64,000 bases of DNA from Ramichloridium luteum (taxonomy: Eukaryota; Ascomycota; Dothideomycetes; Mycosphaerellales; Dissoconiaceae), in NCBI GenBank assembly GCA_002368545.1, contig MTSC01000037.1, positions 1-64,000 on the forward strand, read 5' to 3'. Both the position numbers and the translations under genes were made by a program. Under the pieces are notes generated by a model. That model saw only the letters and a program-made list of their open reading frames with translations. It did no database searches and was not told the DNA's origin. Positions 34,042 to 44,954 of the stretch are shown here, one piece after another; the stretch's first letter is position 1; each line of letters opens with the position of its first letter.

Positions 34042-35850
34042 ATGGCTTTGGCCAGGAGAAATGCACGGCTCTTTGACCGGATACACAGAATCGCCAGTCA
34101 ACCTATAGCTCGACCCCAATGCCCAGAGCACGATCGCGTGCCTCATGCCACGCAGAGCCACAGATCCTACCACGCCACGACTTCTCACCCACGAAGACCC
34201 GCGACTTGCGACGTCCACGCAAAATCTTGCGAGGCCGGCGCGCCACAATCGCAGTTCAATGCCTCCAGAAAGCAAGCATGTCCAACGCGATCGTTCCACG
34301 GCGGCGGGACTGCGAAAACGACGCTCGACGACCACCACCGTGAGGTCGACCGGGTCGCGGCCAGTGTGAAGGGCTTCTACGGCCGTGGCGAGAAATTCCG
34401 GATATTCCACGGCTCGACGAATTCGACGCGGAAGTCTGCAATGGGCCGCGATCCCAAGAAGGTGGTGGATACGAGCCGGCTGAACCATGTGGTGCTCGTG
34501 GATACGGAGACACAGTCTGCGCTCGTGGAGCCGAATGTGCCGATGGATCGGTTGGTGGAAGAGACGCTGAAGTATGGCCTTGTGCCGCCGGTGGTGATGG
34601 AGTTCCCGGGCATCACGGTCGGAGGAGGATACTCGGGCACGTCGGGCGAGAGCAGCTCGTTTAAACATGGCTTCTTCGACCGGACGCTGAATCAGGTGGA
34701 GATGGTGCTCGCGAACGGCGAGATCATCACGGCGTCGGAAAGTGAAAATGCAGATCTCTTCCACGGCGCTGCGGGAGCGGTAGGGTCAATGGGTGTCACG
34801 ACGATGGTGGAGTTACGGCTGAAGAAGGCCACGAAGTTCGTGGAGACGACGTATCACCCTGTGAAGAGCATGCAAGAAGCGACGCGCATGTTGCTCGACT
34901 TCACCTCTCGGCCCGAGGACTTCGATTACATCGATGGTATCATGTATTCGCAGACGAGCGGCGCAATCGTCACGGGTCGCATGACCGATACCCCAAAGCA
35001 TGGCCTCAAGATTCAGCGATTCAGCGATCCGAAGGACCCCTGGTTCTACCTGTATGTGAAGGACAAGATCGCGAACGGAGCGGGTCCATCCACGGATGCT
35101 GTGCCGTTGCCAGATTATCTCTTCCGATACGACCGCGGCGGGTTCTGGGTCGGCACTGCCCCATTCGATTACTTCCCGGCCGTGCCTTTCAATGACTTCA
35201 CTCGCTGGTGGCTCGACGACTTCCTGCACACCCGCATGCTGTACAAGGCACTGCACGCCAGCGGCAAGTCCGAGCAGATGATCATCCAGGATCTTGCGCT
35301 TCCTTACGATACAGCGATCGAGTTTGTGGAGCGCATGGACAGCATGCTGTCTATCTGGCCGCTCTGGCTCTGTCCGCTCAAGCAGAGCCCTTACAAGACA
35401 ATGCACCCGCATTACAACGAGTACGAAGCGGACGGAAAGACGTTGAAGCCGATGTTGAATATTGGTCTTTGGGGTAAGGCGCCTCCATCTCACGAAGGCT
35501 TCGTCAGAGCCAACCAGGATATCGAAGCCACGCTGCAGGAGCTCCGAGGCATGAAGTGGCTCTATGCTCAGACCTACTTCTCCGAGACCGACTTCTGGAA
35601 GGACTTCGATCGACAGTGGTACGATGCTCTGCGCCAAAAATACCACGCGACATCGCTGCCGACCGTGTACGAGAAGGTCCGAGTCGATGTTGAGGCAGAG
35701 AGGATCGCAAGGGAGAATGCGCCACTTTCGAAGAGACTGCTCGATACCTGGCCTGCGAGTGGCGTGTATGCCCTGCGCAAGGCGATCGAGAGCGGTGATT
35801 ACCTGCTCGGGCGTGATCCCGCCTGGAAGCACTGGGTCCCACGGTCGTAA
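34042..35850 (+). CDS. DHCR24/Diminuto-like FAD-binding oxidoreductase, 602 aa
   Basis: Single exon. The FAD-binding (PCMH-type) domain spans about residues 100-290 and includes FRIFHGSTNSTR, LVEPNVPMDRLVEETLKYG, the glycine-rich FPGITVGGGYSGTSGESSS and GAAGAVGSMGVTT. The C-terminal half has the usual Trp/Tyr-rich cap. The family covers Delta24-sterol reductases and fungal relatives of unknown substrate; fungi also have Erg4/Erg5 for side-chain chemistry, so sterol reduction is not assured. Residues 1-100 form an Arg/His/Ser-rich, acid-poor extension that resembles a mitochondrial presequence (MALARRNARLFDRIHRIASQ). Most relatives, as I recall them, begin near residue 98. It is the first ATG in this frame. 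It converges on the METTL4-like gene, with about 90 bases between stops. Confidence 0.82.
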   Translation: MALARRNARLFDRIHRIASQPIARPQCPEHDRVPHATQSHRSYHATTSHPRRPATCDVHAKSCEAGAPQSQFNASRKQACPTRSFHGGGTAKTTLDDHHREVDRVAASVKGFYGRGEKFRIFHGSTNSTRKSAMGRDPKKVVDTSRLNHVVLVDTETQSALVEPNVPMDRLVEETLKYGLVPPVVMEFPGITVGGGYSGTSGESSSFKHGFFDRTLNQVEMVLANGEIITASESENADLFHGAAGAVGSMGVTTMVELRLKKATKFVETTYHPVKSMQEATRMLLDFTSRPEDFDYIDGIMYSQTSGAIVTGRMTDTPKHGLKIQRFSDPKDPWFYLYVKDKIANGAGPSTDAVPLPDYLFRYDRGGFWVGTAPFDYFPAVPFNDFTRWWLDDFLHTRMLYKALHASGKSEQMIIQDLALPYDTAIEFVERMDSMLSIWPLWLCPLKQSPYKTMHPHYNEYEADGKTLKPMLNIGLWGKAPPSHEGFVRANQDIEATLQELRGMKWLYAQTYFSETDFWKDFDRQWYDALRQKYHATSLPTVYEKVRVDVEAERIARENAPLSKRLLDTWPASGVYALRKAIESGDYLLGRDPAWKHWVPRS

Positions 35851-35941
35851 TACATAGATTCGATGTATAAAGCATGCTGTACAACACGATCTGCACTCGG
35901 AGCGTCACTCCGAGTCGAAAGTTCAGAAAATGTAACATTAC

Positions 35942-37315
35942 TTACTGTATCACGCTGCCTGTTTTGGCGCCTGACCAATACCCTTCCCAATTGAACTTGA
36001 TGCACTCGTTACCCCAGCTCCACCACCCCTCCACAAGGTGACGTGAAAACACTTCGAGCGCTCGGTAGCTGGTTGGGTCTGGCATTAATGGCTCGACGAG
36101 TTCCTTAAGGCAGGGCTTTCTGGAATGTAGATCTGGTACTGCAAGGATGACTCGACGTTCGACATTGATAGCAGAATCATCGGCTGGACGCGAGAGCCTT
36201 CGCCATTTTCGCCCGAGCAACAGGATCTCGTAAGGCTTCCGCCACAACCCATCGAGTGCAGTCATGGGCTCGCCGTGCTCCGTGACCTTGAGCCATAACC
36301 ACTCCTGCTCCAGCTCCAAGCCCCAAAGTGCGAAGATACCGTCGTCTTTGATTACAGAATCACGAATGCCTGGTTTGTTTGTGATCCACATTCCAACGAG
36401 GCAATCGTCGTTCATCAGCATGTCCAGGTCCATGCCCAAGATAAGATTACTGATACTCCCTAGAGTCGCGGCGGTACCATAACTCCGGCCAGGAGTCTTG
36501 TGCGTCCGTTTCACGGATCGACTAGGCCATGGAGGATCTAGCAGAATAAAATCGAAGCGTCTCGTGGTGTCCTGGCGCTGCGCCTGATTACGGACGGCTG
36601 CATGGAAGGTTGCAGTGTCGGAACAGTCTCCTAGATAAAATGCAGACCGCGGAGGTAAGCGGAATGAATACCGATGACTTGCAGATGAGACCCCTCGGGC
36701 GAATTTGGCCTCGACCCTGGATATTCTCGGGGTGTGGTTACCGATGGTCTTCACATGCCAGTCGTCCTCGTTGTCCTCGTTGTCCTCCGCGTCCACGCTA
36801 TCCGACCTATCGCGCTGAATCTCATGTTCACTGTCAGTGGATTTTGCGCGGAAGACTAGCGGGAGATCGAGAAAGCTTGGGGGCAGATCTCGGCTGACGC
36901 TCGGGGTTGTGCTGTGGTCAAATTTTGCGGGACCGCTTTCTTCAACATCCAGGTCCCTCCTTCTTTTGTGATTTGCCGGCCGACGCTGCTCCGCATCAAC
37001 GGCTATATGCGGTCTTGGAAGACACCACGGGCCATGATGATGGGCACGTGCCTCGCGCAGGGCACGCTCGAGGAGTTCTGCGTATGTTTCGTGAAGGACG
37101 GAGGAGGCGCCAGATGTCGCGCGTACCCTGTCGATTGCTGCGCGACTTTTGGGCTCGTTGGACGGGAATGGGCTCTGCAGTGGTGCAGATGAGCAGATGT
37201 TGCCAATCAGGTCGTGATCCCCGCCTTGGGCGGCCTCGATCGAATGGGGGACATCGAGAATGATCACGTCGCCGGTCTCGCTGCGCCAGATGATTGGCGA
37301 AGACGGACGCGACAT
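35942..37315 (-). CDS. MT-A70 family methyltransferase, METTL4-like, 457 aa
   Basis: Single exon from ATG at 37315. The C-terminal half is an MT-A70 fold: catalytic DPPW at residues 260-263 in FILLDPPWPSRSVKR, then WITNKPGIRDSV, EQEWLWLKVTEHGEP, the loop LHSRKPCLKELVEPL and the closing EVFSRHLVEGWWSWGNECIKF. The LHSRKP and GWxSWG elements match the METTL4 subgroup rather than METTL3/METTL14 or yeast Ime4. METTL4 proteins add N6-methyl groups to adenine: U2 snRNA is a known substrate in animals, and DNA has been proposed. The N-terminal 215 residues include an acidic EDNEDNEDD tract. It shares a 527-base divergent promoter with the Leu5-type carrier. Substrate unknown. Confidence 0.82.
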   Translation of the reverse strand: MSRPSSPIIWRSETGDVIILDVPHSIEAAQGGDHDLIGNICSSAPLQSPFPSNEPKSRAAIDRVRATSGASSVLHETYAELLERALREARAHHHGPWCLPRPHIAVDAEQRRPANHKRRRDLDVEESGPAKFDHSTTPSVSRDLPPSFLDLPLVFRAKSTDSEHEIQRDRSDSVDAEDNEDNEDDWHVKTIGNHTPRISRVEAKFARGVSSASHRYSFRLPPRSAFYLGDCSDTATFHAAVRNQAQRQDTTRRFDFILLDPPWPSRSVKRTHKTPGRSYGTAATLGSISNLILGMDLDMLMNDDCLVGMWITNKPGIRDSVIKDDGIFALWGLELEQEWLWLKVTEHGEPMTALDGLWRKPYEILLLGRKWRRLSRPADDSAINVERRVILAVPDLHSRKPCLKELVEPLMPDPTSYRALEVFSRHLVEGWWSWGNECIKFNWEGYWSGAKTGSVIQ

Positions 37316-37842
37316 GGTAACTATTCTTCCACAATTCTGCTCCTCCACGCGCCTTCTCCGCACCTGTCAAAAGACTAGAGCAGCATTTGTTGTGTTAGCC
37401 TCGAAAATCTGAAAACGGCACGTGGGGGTCCGGAGGACTTGCGGGTTCGGCTGACCGATATCGTCATGGCGCGTACCTAGACCCGCTGTCGGCACGGAAA
37501 GCGCCCAGCACGCCCAGCAATAGGTAATCAGGTACGGGTGCCGTTGGTCCAGATTCCGATGCCTCTTGTCCGTGCAATTCGCAAAAGAAACACACCCGCT
37601 CACTCGTCCTTACCTCGACGTGGACTGTAATATCCTTACTATTTAGAGGGGTTTTCGCTTTATTCCTGCCGCCAGGTTAACGCATACACGCCTTGCTCGC
37701 ATCATAGTGCGCTAGAAGCCCTTCCGCCAAACTCTCCCACCTACCGATATCACGCGCCGTCTTCCCTCATGGTCTTCTAATCCGCCCACTCGCCCTCGAT
37801 TTCCTGGAAGGACTCACCGAAAAAAACCGCCACAAGTGTTCA
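37316..37842. promoter_or_regulatory. Divergent promoter, METTL4-like / Leu5-type carrier
   Basis: 527 bases between two start codons facing away from each other. The carrier side is CT-rich (about 37690-37800), as fungal promoters often are. No factor site identified. Confidence 0.45.
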
Positions 37843-39069
37843 ATGCCCAGCCTGGCTGAAGGGCATGCCGGCCATGTCCCAACTTTCTCACCTCTGTCGA
37901 AGTCGCTCGCGATGACGCCCAATTCTCGCTCCGCAGCCGCTGGGAATCAGCCCGCGATCTGTCCGTCCGATAGGGAGACCATAATGCCCGTGCGGTCAGA
38001 AACGACGGTCAAGAAGCGGATACCGAAGCAGAGCTGGGACTACGTTGTGCGCAGTGGCACCGCCGGCGGTATCGCAGCGTGCGCAGCGAAGACCGTCGTC
38101 GCACCGCTTGACCGGGTGAAGATCCTCTTCCAGGCAAGCAATCCCCAATTTGCGAAATATACTGGCTCGTGGAATGGCGTAGCGAAGGCCATTCGCGATA
38201 TCTACCTCGCAAATGGAGCCGCTGGGCTTTTTCGCGGCCACAGTGCCACGCTCCTTCGCATCTTCCCTTACGGCGGCATCAAGTTTTTGGCTTACGAACA
38301 AGTTCGCGCGATCGTGATTCCGACCCAGCAAGAAGAGACACATGCACGCAGATTTGCGGCTGGTTCGTTGGCTGGAATTGTTTCTGTTTTTTGCACATAT
38401 CCACTGGAAGTTATTCGGGTTCGGCTAGCATGGCAGACGGACAAACGGACGACGGTGAGGGACATCTGTCGGACGATATACAACGAGCAACCTAGGCCCT
38501 CAGCACCAAAATCTGGCATAGTACACGCAGAAGTGCTCCCCAAGTCAGTGGCAGCCACTGTGGAAGCGACACAATCAATAGCCCGCGCGGTCACGCCAGC
38601 CGCGGGCCTCGCGAATTTCTTCCGTGGATTCACCCCGACGCTTTGGGGTATGATTCCCTACGCAGGCGCGTCTTTCCTGACACACGACGCAGCCGGCGAT
38701 TTTATGCGACTCCCGGCCCTGGCGCCCTACACCGTCCTACCGATGTCCGAGCTGTCTCAACAACAGCTCGCGCCGAACAAGCCACGGCCGCTACGCGCCT
38801 GGGCCGAGCTTACGACCGGTGCGGTGGCCGGCTTCATCAGCCAGACGGTCAGCTACCCGCTCGAGGTGATCCGGCGGCGGATGCAGGTGGGCGGCGTGGT
38901 GGGCGACGGCCACCGGCTGACCATGGTCGAGGTCGCGCGGACGATCTCGCACGAGAGGGGCTGGCGGGGGTTCTTTGTGGGGCTCGGCATCGGATATGTG
39001 AAGGTCGTGCCGATGGTCGCCTGCAGTTTCTTTGTTTACGAACGGATGAAGGTGGCGTTCGGCATTTGA
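37843..39069 (+). CDS. LEU5: Mitochondrial carrier, Leu5/coenzyme-A type, 408 aa
   Basis: Single exon. Three carrier repeats are visible, each with the P-x-[DE]-x-x-[RK] signature: APLDRVKI (about residues 87-94), YPLEVIRV in the middle and YPLEVIRR in the last repeat, each followed by an aromatic/glycine motif such as GLFRGHSATLLRIFPYGGIKF. The subgroup of Leu5 (yeast) and SLC25A42/GDC (animals) brings coenzyme A or its precursors into mitochondria; the PYGGIKF element and the extended loop between repeats 2 and 3 fit it. The first 60 residues are a polar extension with further in-frame ATGs (residues 24 and 48), so the start is not certain. Confidence 0.88.
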   Translation: MPSLAEGHAGHVPTFSPLSKSLAMTPNSRSAAAGNQPAICPSDRETIMPVRSETTVKKRIPKQSWDYVVRSGTAGGIAACAAKTVVAPLDRVKILFQASNPQFAKYTGSWNGVAKAIRDIYLANGAAGLFRGHSATLLRIFPYGGIKFLAYEQVRAIVIPTQQEETHARRFAAGSLAGIVSVFCTYPLEVIRVRLAWQTDKRTTVRDICRTIYNEQPRPSAPKSGIVHAEVLPKSVAATVEATQSIARAVTPAAGLANFFRGFTPTLWGMIPYAGASFLTHDAAGDFMRLPALAPYTVLPMSELSQQQLAPNKPRPLRAWAELTTGAVAGFISQTVSYPLEVIRRRMQVGGVVGDGHRLTMVEVARTISHERGWRGFFVGLGIGYVKVVPMVACSFFVYERMKVAFGI

Positions 39070-39977
39070 TAGAGCGAGTATCGCGCTCCAGGCTGCACAG
39101 GCCTGTCGTTTTGGGGGGACATCCTTGTTTCTTTCTCTTTGCAGCGTACGTTTGGCATACGGTCAATAGAAACAATCAAAGCCGCAATGAATCCGTCTTT
39201 GCCACGTAGAACGTCAGCAGTTCCGTGTCATCCTTGGAGGTCCATTCCGAGGAGCACTACCGCAAGATTGCCGATGGTATTGCGGAGCTTTCTGAAATAG
39301 GTACATAGCGTCGTAAAAACTTGCCAAGACTTTAGCTGTGATGGCTCAACTTACGAAGCGCGCCCCCCTCGCGGGTCGTTCCTCTCCTCTCCGGTACCAT
39401 GTGCCCAGTTCGAACTTGGTGGTGGCCGTCCACTCGCTTCGGTAACGAGCGATTGCTGGTGCGACCCTAAGCTACTGAGGAAACCTTCAGCCGAGCAATC
39501 GGGCAGAGAACTTCAGGCCATGGAGTGGCGGTGCTGGAATACACGTGGTGCTGGTGGCACGAGCAGCGAGATTCTGGAGCGCGTAACGTTTTGCATTTTG
39601 TATCGTTGCCATATCTTCATTCTTATCTCGTACCAGAAGACTCTCTATTCAAGTTGCATTTGATTTTTTGAAGCACTCGTACAATAGCACTCCTATCGCA
39701 TAGGTACGTTTTGTGAGTGCATGCGCGTGCTTGACTTTTGCGACCTCGCAAACATTAGCATATCGAGTTTTGACAGCTGTAATAAATTGATATTTGAATG
39801 CTTCTGGAAGTCTAGGTAAACGATAATTCATATGTACGCCATGATAATCCCCACTGTATAACGTGATCTGATAACATCACACATAAGAAGACCGTCCTGA
39901 AATGCCGTAGTTGCCCATCACATGCGTCTTTGATGAGACGCGCTGTACAATAGCTCGCGCCAAACATTCTTCATTCT
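39070..39977. other. Convergent intergenic region with an AT-rich patch
   Basis: About 900 bases between the carrier stop (+) and the GH16-like/acyltransferase fusion stop (-). From about 39600 to 39870 it is AT-richer than its surroundings. A short stretch at 39209-39309 reads as plausible peptide (EVHSEEHYRKIADGIAELSEIGT, then stop) but has stops close upstream; it may be a gene relic or chance. Confidence 0.45.
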
Positions 39978-42900
39978 TCAGGCCGTGCCACCCTCTGCAT
40001 TCTCGTTCATTCGGCCGATAACCAAATTCTTGGTAAATGGTGCAATGGTCGGCCTGTGCGGCACAGGGATTTCCGTTGCCCACCGCCAGAGATGCTTCGT
40101 CACTCCCTTGGTCGCGAAGTCGATACCCGGTGTGAGGAAATACGCGACAGAAAAGATCACCGTATAGCAACACAGCGCCACGATCAACAAAATGGACCAG
40201 TACGGCATGTTGATCTTAGCCAGTGAGACGGCGATAAAAGAGCCGAAGCTCCAGAAGACGAAACCGTGCATAACTATCAAAAGCGTTAGTTGTTGTATCC
40301 ATGAAGTAAAACAAAAATGTTACTTACGATAGATAGTCATGATGTGCGGGTGGAAATAAGTGATAACCTTCAGGCTCAGGACCCATTGTGTCCATGTTGA
40401 CAGTTCAACAATCATCTGCAGCCCGATGCTGAAAGCCAGAATACCGGCACTGGGATAGTAGTACGGCGGATACGCCTCATAGACGTTGTCGACCGTCGAG
40501 ATGATCGGTCGACCGGTGGTCATATCCGGGTGGATGGCATTCTCCCAGGCCATGAAGGGGAAGTCGTAGATCTGGGAGTTGAAGAGCAGCATCAGCGGCG
40601 TAACCGCGACGAGGGACAGGGCGAAAAGCAGGACCGGGTACAATAGGTACCATCGACTCTGCACCTTCTTGATCCAGCTGTAGGTGATGTCGGCATCGGC
40701 GAGCATCAGACCGAGCCAATGACAAGCAGACCAGCTATTGGCATACCATCCGAAGATGATAGTAACGGTATAGAACATGAAACGCTTCCAGGGTCTCTTC
40801 ATGTCCTTGATGAGAACAGTAGCCATCAAAGTGACGAATGAGAACTGAAGCTGCACCGGAATAGTCCACAGCACACCCACGCAGTAGTTGTTGATCACTT
40901 CTGGAGCACCGTTGGGAATCAGATAAGACAGCTGGACCAATTGGTTGAAGAAGACGCCAAAATTCTTTTGCGGCTCGACGTAAGGCCACGTGCTGAAACT
41001 CACGCTCGGCAGCGACTCAAGGCTGGCAGTGAGACCCAGAGAGATGAAGAAGTACTCGAGAGCCATGAAGATGAAGCAAGGAATCAGCATACGCGGGGCA
41101 CGCAGCATCATCTTGTTTCCCACATCATTGAGCTTGCCCGTTCGCAGATATCGTTGAGCCAGGAAACGACAGGATGTGACGAAGAAGGGACCAATCCACA
41201 GCGGTGTCAGGATGTAGGGTCCCATGATGAAAGAGAGTGCCCTGTCAACTGCGAAGTGGGCTCCATTACCCTGCCCCATCGTGATGTATGGCCAGAACGT
41301 CAACGAAAAGTGGCGCAGCGTGACCATGATACAAGAGACGGCCACGAGACCAGCGAGGTAGTCGATGCGCTGTTTTGGTGCAGCTTTCGCGAGATTGGGG
41401 TCGATGTTCGCGGCGCCGGTCATGGCGTCCGGGACTGATTTCTCCTTGGCCGCTTCCAAGAATGACTTCTCGGTCGGGACTTCAGTTGCTGGAGGATCAG
41501 CCTCGTCGACCACTTGGAAGGGAACCTTTTTGTCGGTGCCCTCCCATCGAGACTCCTTCTCGAATGAGGAGCTCTTGGAGCTCTTCTCAAACGAGGAAGT
41601 TGAGCCTGCTGAAGATTTGTAGCTTTCTGTCTGACTGGCTGATCGGCTCGACTCTCCAACTTCAAAGCCCTCGGGCCGATTATCGGTGCCTTCGAGTCGG
41701 TTGAATGCATCCGCGATGGCAGCCTGAGAGTCGGCTTCTTCGTCTACCTCCTCGATAACATTCTCAATGACACCCGGAGGAGGGCTGACAGAAAGAACGC
41801 GATCTGGGTCTGGCGATGGCGACTGGGTGAGCTCGACCATGTTGCGCCTCTTCGTGCTCGGCTGTCGAGAAATAGGTGGCGAGCGACCGTTCAACCCGCG
41901 AGGCATTGGACCCTTACGCCTCGGCAGCAGTGAGATTGCTGATTGAATTGGCGAAACCGATCGCGAATCATAACCAGGCAAAGGTGTCATGACGCCCGAA
42001 GGGGTCTGGTAACCGGGTGCCGGCGTCTCATAGCCAGGCGCAGGGGTCTCATAGCCTGCCACTGGCGGCATTGGCGGCACCGAAGGTCGTATCTGTGGAA
42101 GGCCTTCTCGATATGGCGAGGCGACTACACCGATAGAGTTGCGAATCGATTGGCGCAGTTCCTTAGCTTTCTTCTTCTTTGAGCCAGGAAGCGAGATGGA
42201 CTTGAGCTTCTTGATCTTCGACCACGGCGTCCGACGGACAAATGCGTTGATTAGCGATGCCACACCAAACGTGCTGAACGCGGCAGCGACATAGCCAGCG
42301 ACCTTGCGAATATATGAGGCATTCGCAGGCTGCACCCATGGCAGTTTGGCGACCGCTGGGTATTCCGTCGAGCCGCGCAACGTGATGTCGTCGATCGAGC
42401 AGGCTGCAACGGTCTCACATCGTTGGTCGTACGCCATGTGGTCATTGGAACTCATCAGGGAAGAGTTGAAGAACGCCCGGACGTATCGCACGTTGGCGAT
42501 GGATCGATTCACAGGCGGACCCTGCATGTAGTTGGTGTCTCCTGTAGACCAGTGAGAAAAGGTCAAAGGTGCCGGAATCTGAGGTATCGTTCGATTGTCG
42601 ACGGTGACGGCTCGAGTCCGGTTCTTGTCAACCCAAAAGTCCACCGAGTCCGATGTCCAATCCATCTTCAATTCCATGAACGTCCACGGAGAATGTGGGG
42701 GGAACTCAGGTAGATCCCCCTCTTCGATGTAGGTGTAGTTGATGGCCAGCTTGTTCTCTGGGTATTCTCCGTTGACAAGCTGCATGATTTGTGCGTTGCT
42801 GGCGTTGTCCTTGTTGAGCATGTCCATCTCGAGCGAGACGGAGTCGTTGAACTTCAGATACATCGACATCGCGCTACCACCGATCCAAGGTTGAGCTGAT

Positions 42901-43319
42901 CGCATTGATGCTCGGAACGTGCCAAACAGGATATCTTGTCGGAGAGACTGCAGTTGCGCACCAACGGATTCATGCTCGAAGGTAGGTGTACTGAGGAACA
43001 TCTCCAGACTCGGAGAGGTTCCATCAATAGCGTTTTGCCATGGAAGAGAGTTATTATTCCCAATGCCTATGTTAGACGGGTCTGCTCCTTGGCGGAAGAC
43101 ATTATTCCAACCCTTCTGAACGCGCTTCCGATAGTCAAGTATGCTGAAGACTTCAGGGTCGACAGCGCTGGTCTCGTTGAAATAGATGATGATGGAGTCC
43201 GTGAAGAGTTGTTTCGTCGATGGATCAACAAACCCGCAAGCACACTGAGAAGGCAATGTGACATTCTGAGCAGCGGTAGCTGCTGTTGGCAGCAAGCTGA
43301 GCAACAATGTGAACAACAT
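39978..43319 (-). CDS. GH16-like lectin/glucanase fold fused to acyltransferase-3 membrane domain, 1095 aa
   Basis: Two exons, 43319-40328 and 40273-39978 (GTAAGT donor, 54-nt intron). Residues 1-17 form a signal peptide (MLFTLLLSLLPTAATAA). Residues about 25-330 are a secreted, N-glycosylation-rich jelly roll of GH16/concanavalin type. Its active-site strand reads SVSLEMDMLN (about 161-170): the nucleophile Glu164 and Asp166 are present, but the acid/base Glu is Leu168. A membrane span follows at about 340-362, then a cytosolic linker to about 650 with GYETPAP repeats and Ser-rich tracts. A roughly ten-helix acyltransferase-3 domain then starts RIDYLAGLVAVSCIMVTLRHF, with the conserved first-helix His. 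The AT3 part probably O-acylates a glycan and the outer domain may bind it. The next gene, in the same orientation, is another AT3. Confidence 0.85.
42000..42050 (-). repeat. GYETPAP heptapeptide-coding repeats
   Basis: The linker of the GH16-like/acyltransferase fusion repeats G-Y-E-T-P-A-P, G-Y-E-T-P-A-P and G-Y-Q-T-P in tandem, with a related L-P-G-Y-D just downstream. The DNA repeat is about 21 bp per unit, so copy number could vary. Confidence 0.75.
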
Positions 43320-44954
43320 TGTGTTTCCTCTTCCTGCACAGTAAAGCGCCTGCAACGCAGTGGGAAACAGATGGAAAGACCGCTCAATGCCTCTAGAGAC
43401 AAGAATAGCGATTGAGCATTAGTAGTTGCAGCGACGCCGCATCACTCGCCGTGGACGCTGCACGAACAGATGGAGAGGACTCGGTGGCACTGGATCGATC
43501 AGTCGGATACAGCATTAGCTTGTGGAGACTGAGACGCGAGATGACCAACGTGGGACCGTTAATGTCAAGCACTGGTGACGTTGGGGACGGAGCTGTTTGC
43601 GAGTCAATCGAAGGACTGATTCATGGACTAGGATTCTCCACGCATGGGCAGTGCAGGCGGTCCAGGCTTAGAATCCATCTGTCAAGTCAGACGAACCGTA
43701 CGACCCACCCCCCACTTCGTCGAGGTCCTCGCATCATTGCGTTGCCGTAGATCAGCCTGCTGCTAAGTCTACGGAGATCGAAATGGCGTCCAGGAGCTCG
43801 AGCAGCATCGTCTCGCCCGTGCAGCAACCGGGTCCATGATCGGGAGTGCGAGACAATGTCTCGAAAGATAGCGGGACCATCGTGCACCAAAACTCTGCAG
43901 GCTTTCGATTTGAAATTGTGTTCTTAGCGAGCTGAACTATCTGTGAACGCCGTCCCGCCGAGGATGATCTGCGTGCGTCGGCGAAGCGGACGCCATCCTC
44001 ATGCTTTGCCGCCAGGGATGACGAAGGTTTGCGCGCGCATTATCGAAAGCACATGCTTGGAGGACCGTTAGCTGACGTCTCCAGGTAATCAGCCGGATCC
44101 GGCGATCCATTTCGGGATAGCCCGTGGGCACACTCCAAAGAGCACAACTATCCATATCGATCGCTGTGATGGCGCTGCTTCGGCGCGAGTGGGTTTGTAG
44201 GTGCATTGTGGCGTGCTTGGCCGCCTCACCTCTACCTGCGCACGTTGCGGGCGAGATCGGGGGCAGAGCGGCTTTGGTCTCACTTGCTGGAGGGCAGCCT
44301 TAGTGCGAATTGAAACTGGCGAGCGCAATACCATGGTTTACGGAAGCGACGGCTGCAGCCGCAGGCTCGGTCTGCGCGATCCATTTCAGGACATCCGATA
44401 TCAGGTCATAGATGTCGACCTCGGAGCCACCGAGCATACCTTGCATCGGTCGGCATTATTGTGCCTCTTCGGTCAGAAGAAACTGCAAAAGGGCAATGCA
44501 CCGTCTTTCAACGGGCCAGAATAATGAGAAGGATCCCTGCAGTGTCGAATGAAAGTTCTCATCGTTCGGATGTCGGCTAGGTCTGTAGGAACAGATGTCG
44601 CGCTAAACTTTAATTGATGATGCATGAAGCTTGTTCACGATCTGCGTGGGATGTATGGCCGTGAGGCTCAACAAAATGAGGTGTGCGTGGGGAGTCAGAG
44701 AGGATCGTTATGACTGGCTATCTCCAAACGTTTGCGTGCTACACTACGTACGACTGCGCGAAAATCATCATCATAGACCCTTGTAACCTTCAGACCCAAT
44801 CCGTCGTTGCATACTGTCGGCAAGCTATAGTCCAATCCGCCGCAGGGGTCCGTTATCATGCGTTTGTATGTGCGTGTGATCGGCGTTATCGCCGAAATTC
44901 GAGTGTCTCAATCTGACACGAGTGGTCATACTGGGATCGATATTGACCGCTCGA
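43320..44954. other. Intergenic region inside the glycan-type locus
   Basis: 1.6 kb between the second acyltransferase's stop and the fusion gene's start. It should contain the fusion gene's promoter. Small frames exist on both strands, but none shows a domain or joins by splicing. Confidence 0.5.

Noticed and set aside
39209..39309. Peptide-like stretch EVHSEEHYRKIADGIAELSE before a stop
   Set aside because: Stops lie close upstream, I found no start or acceptor, and it is too short to identify; noted only as a possible relic.
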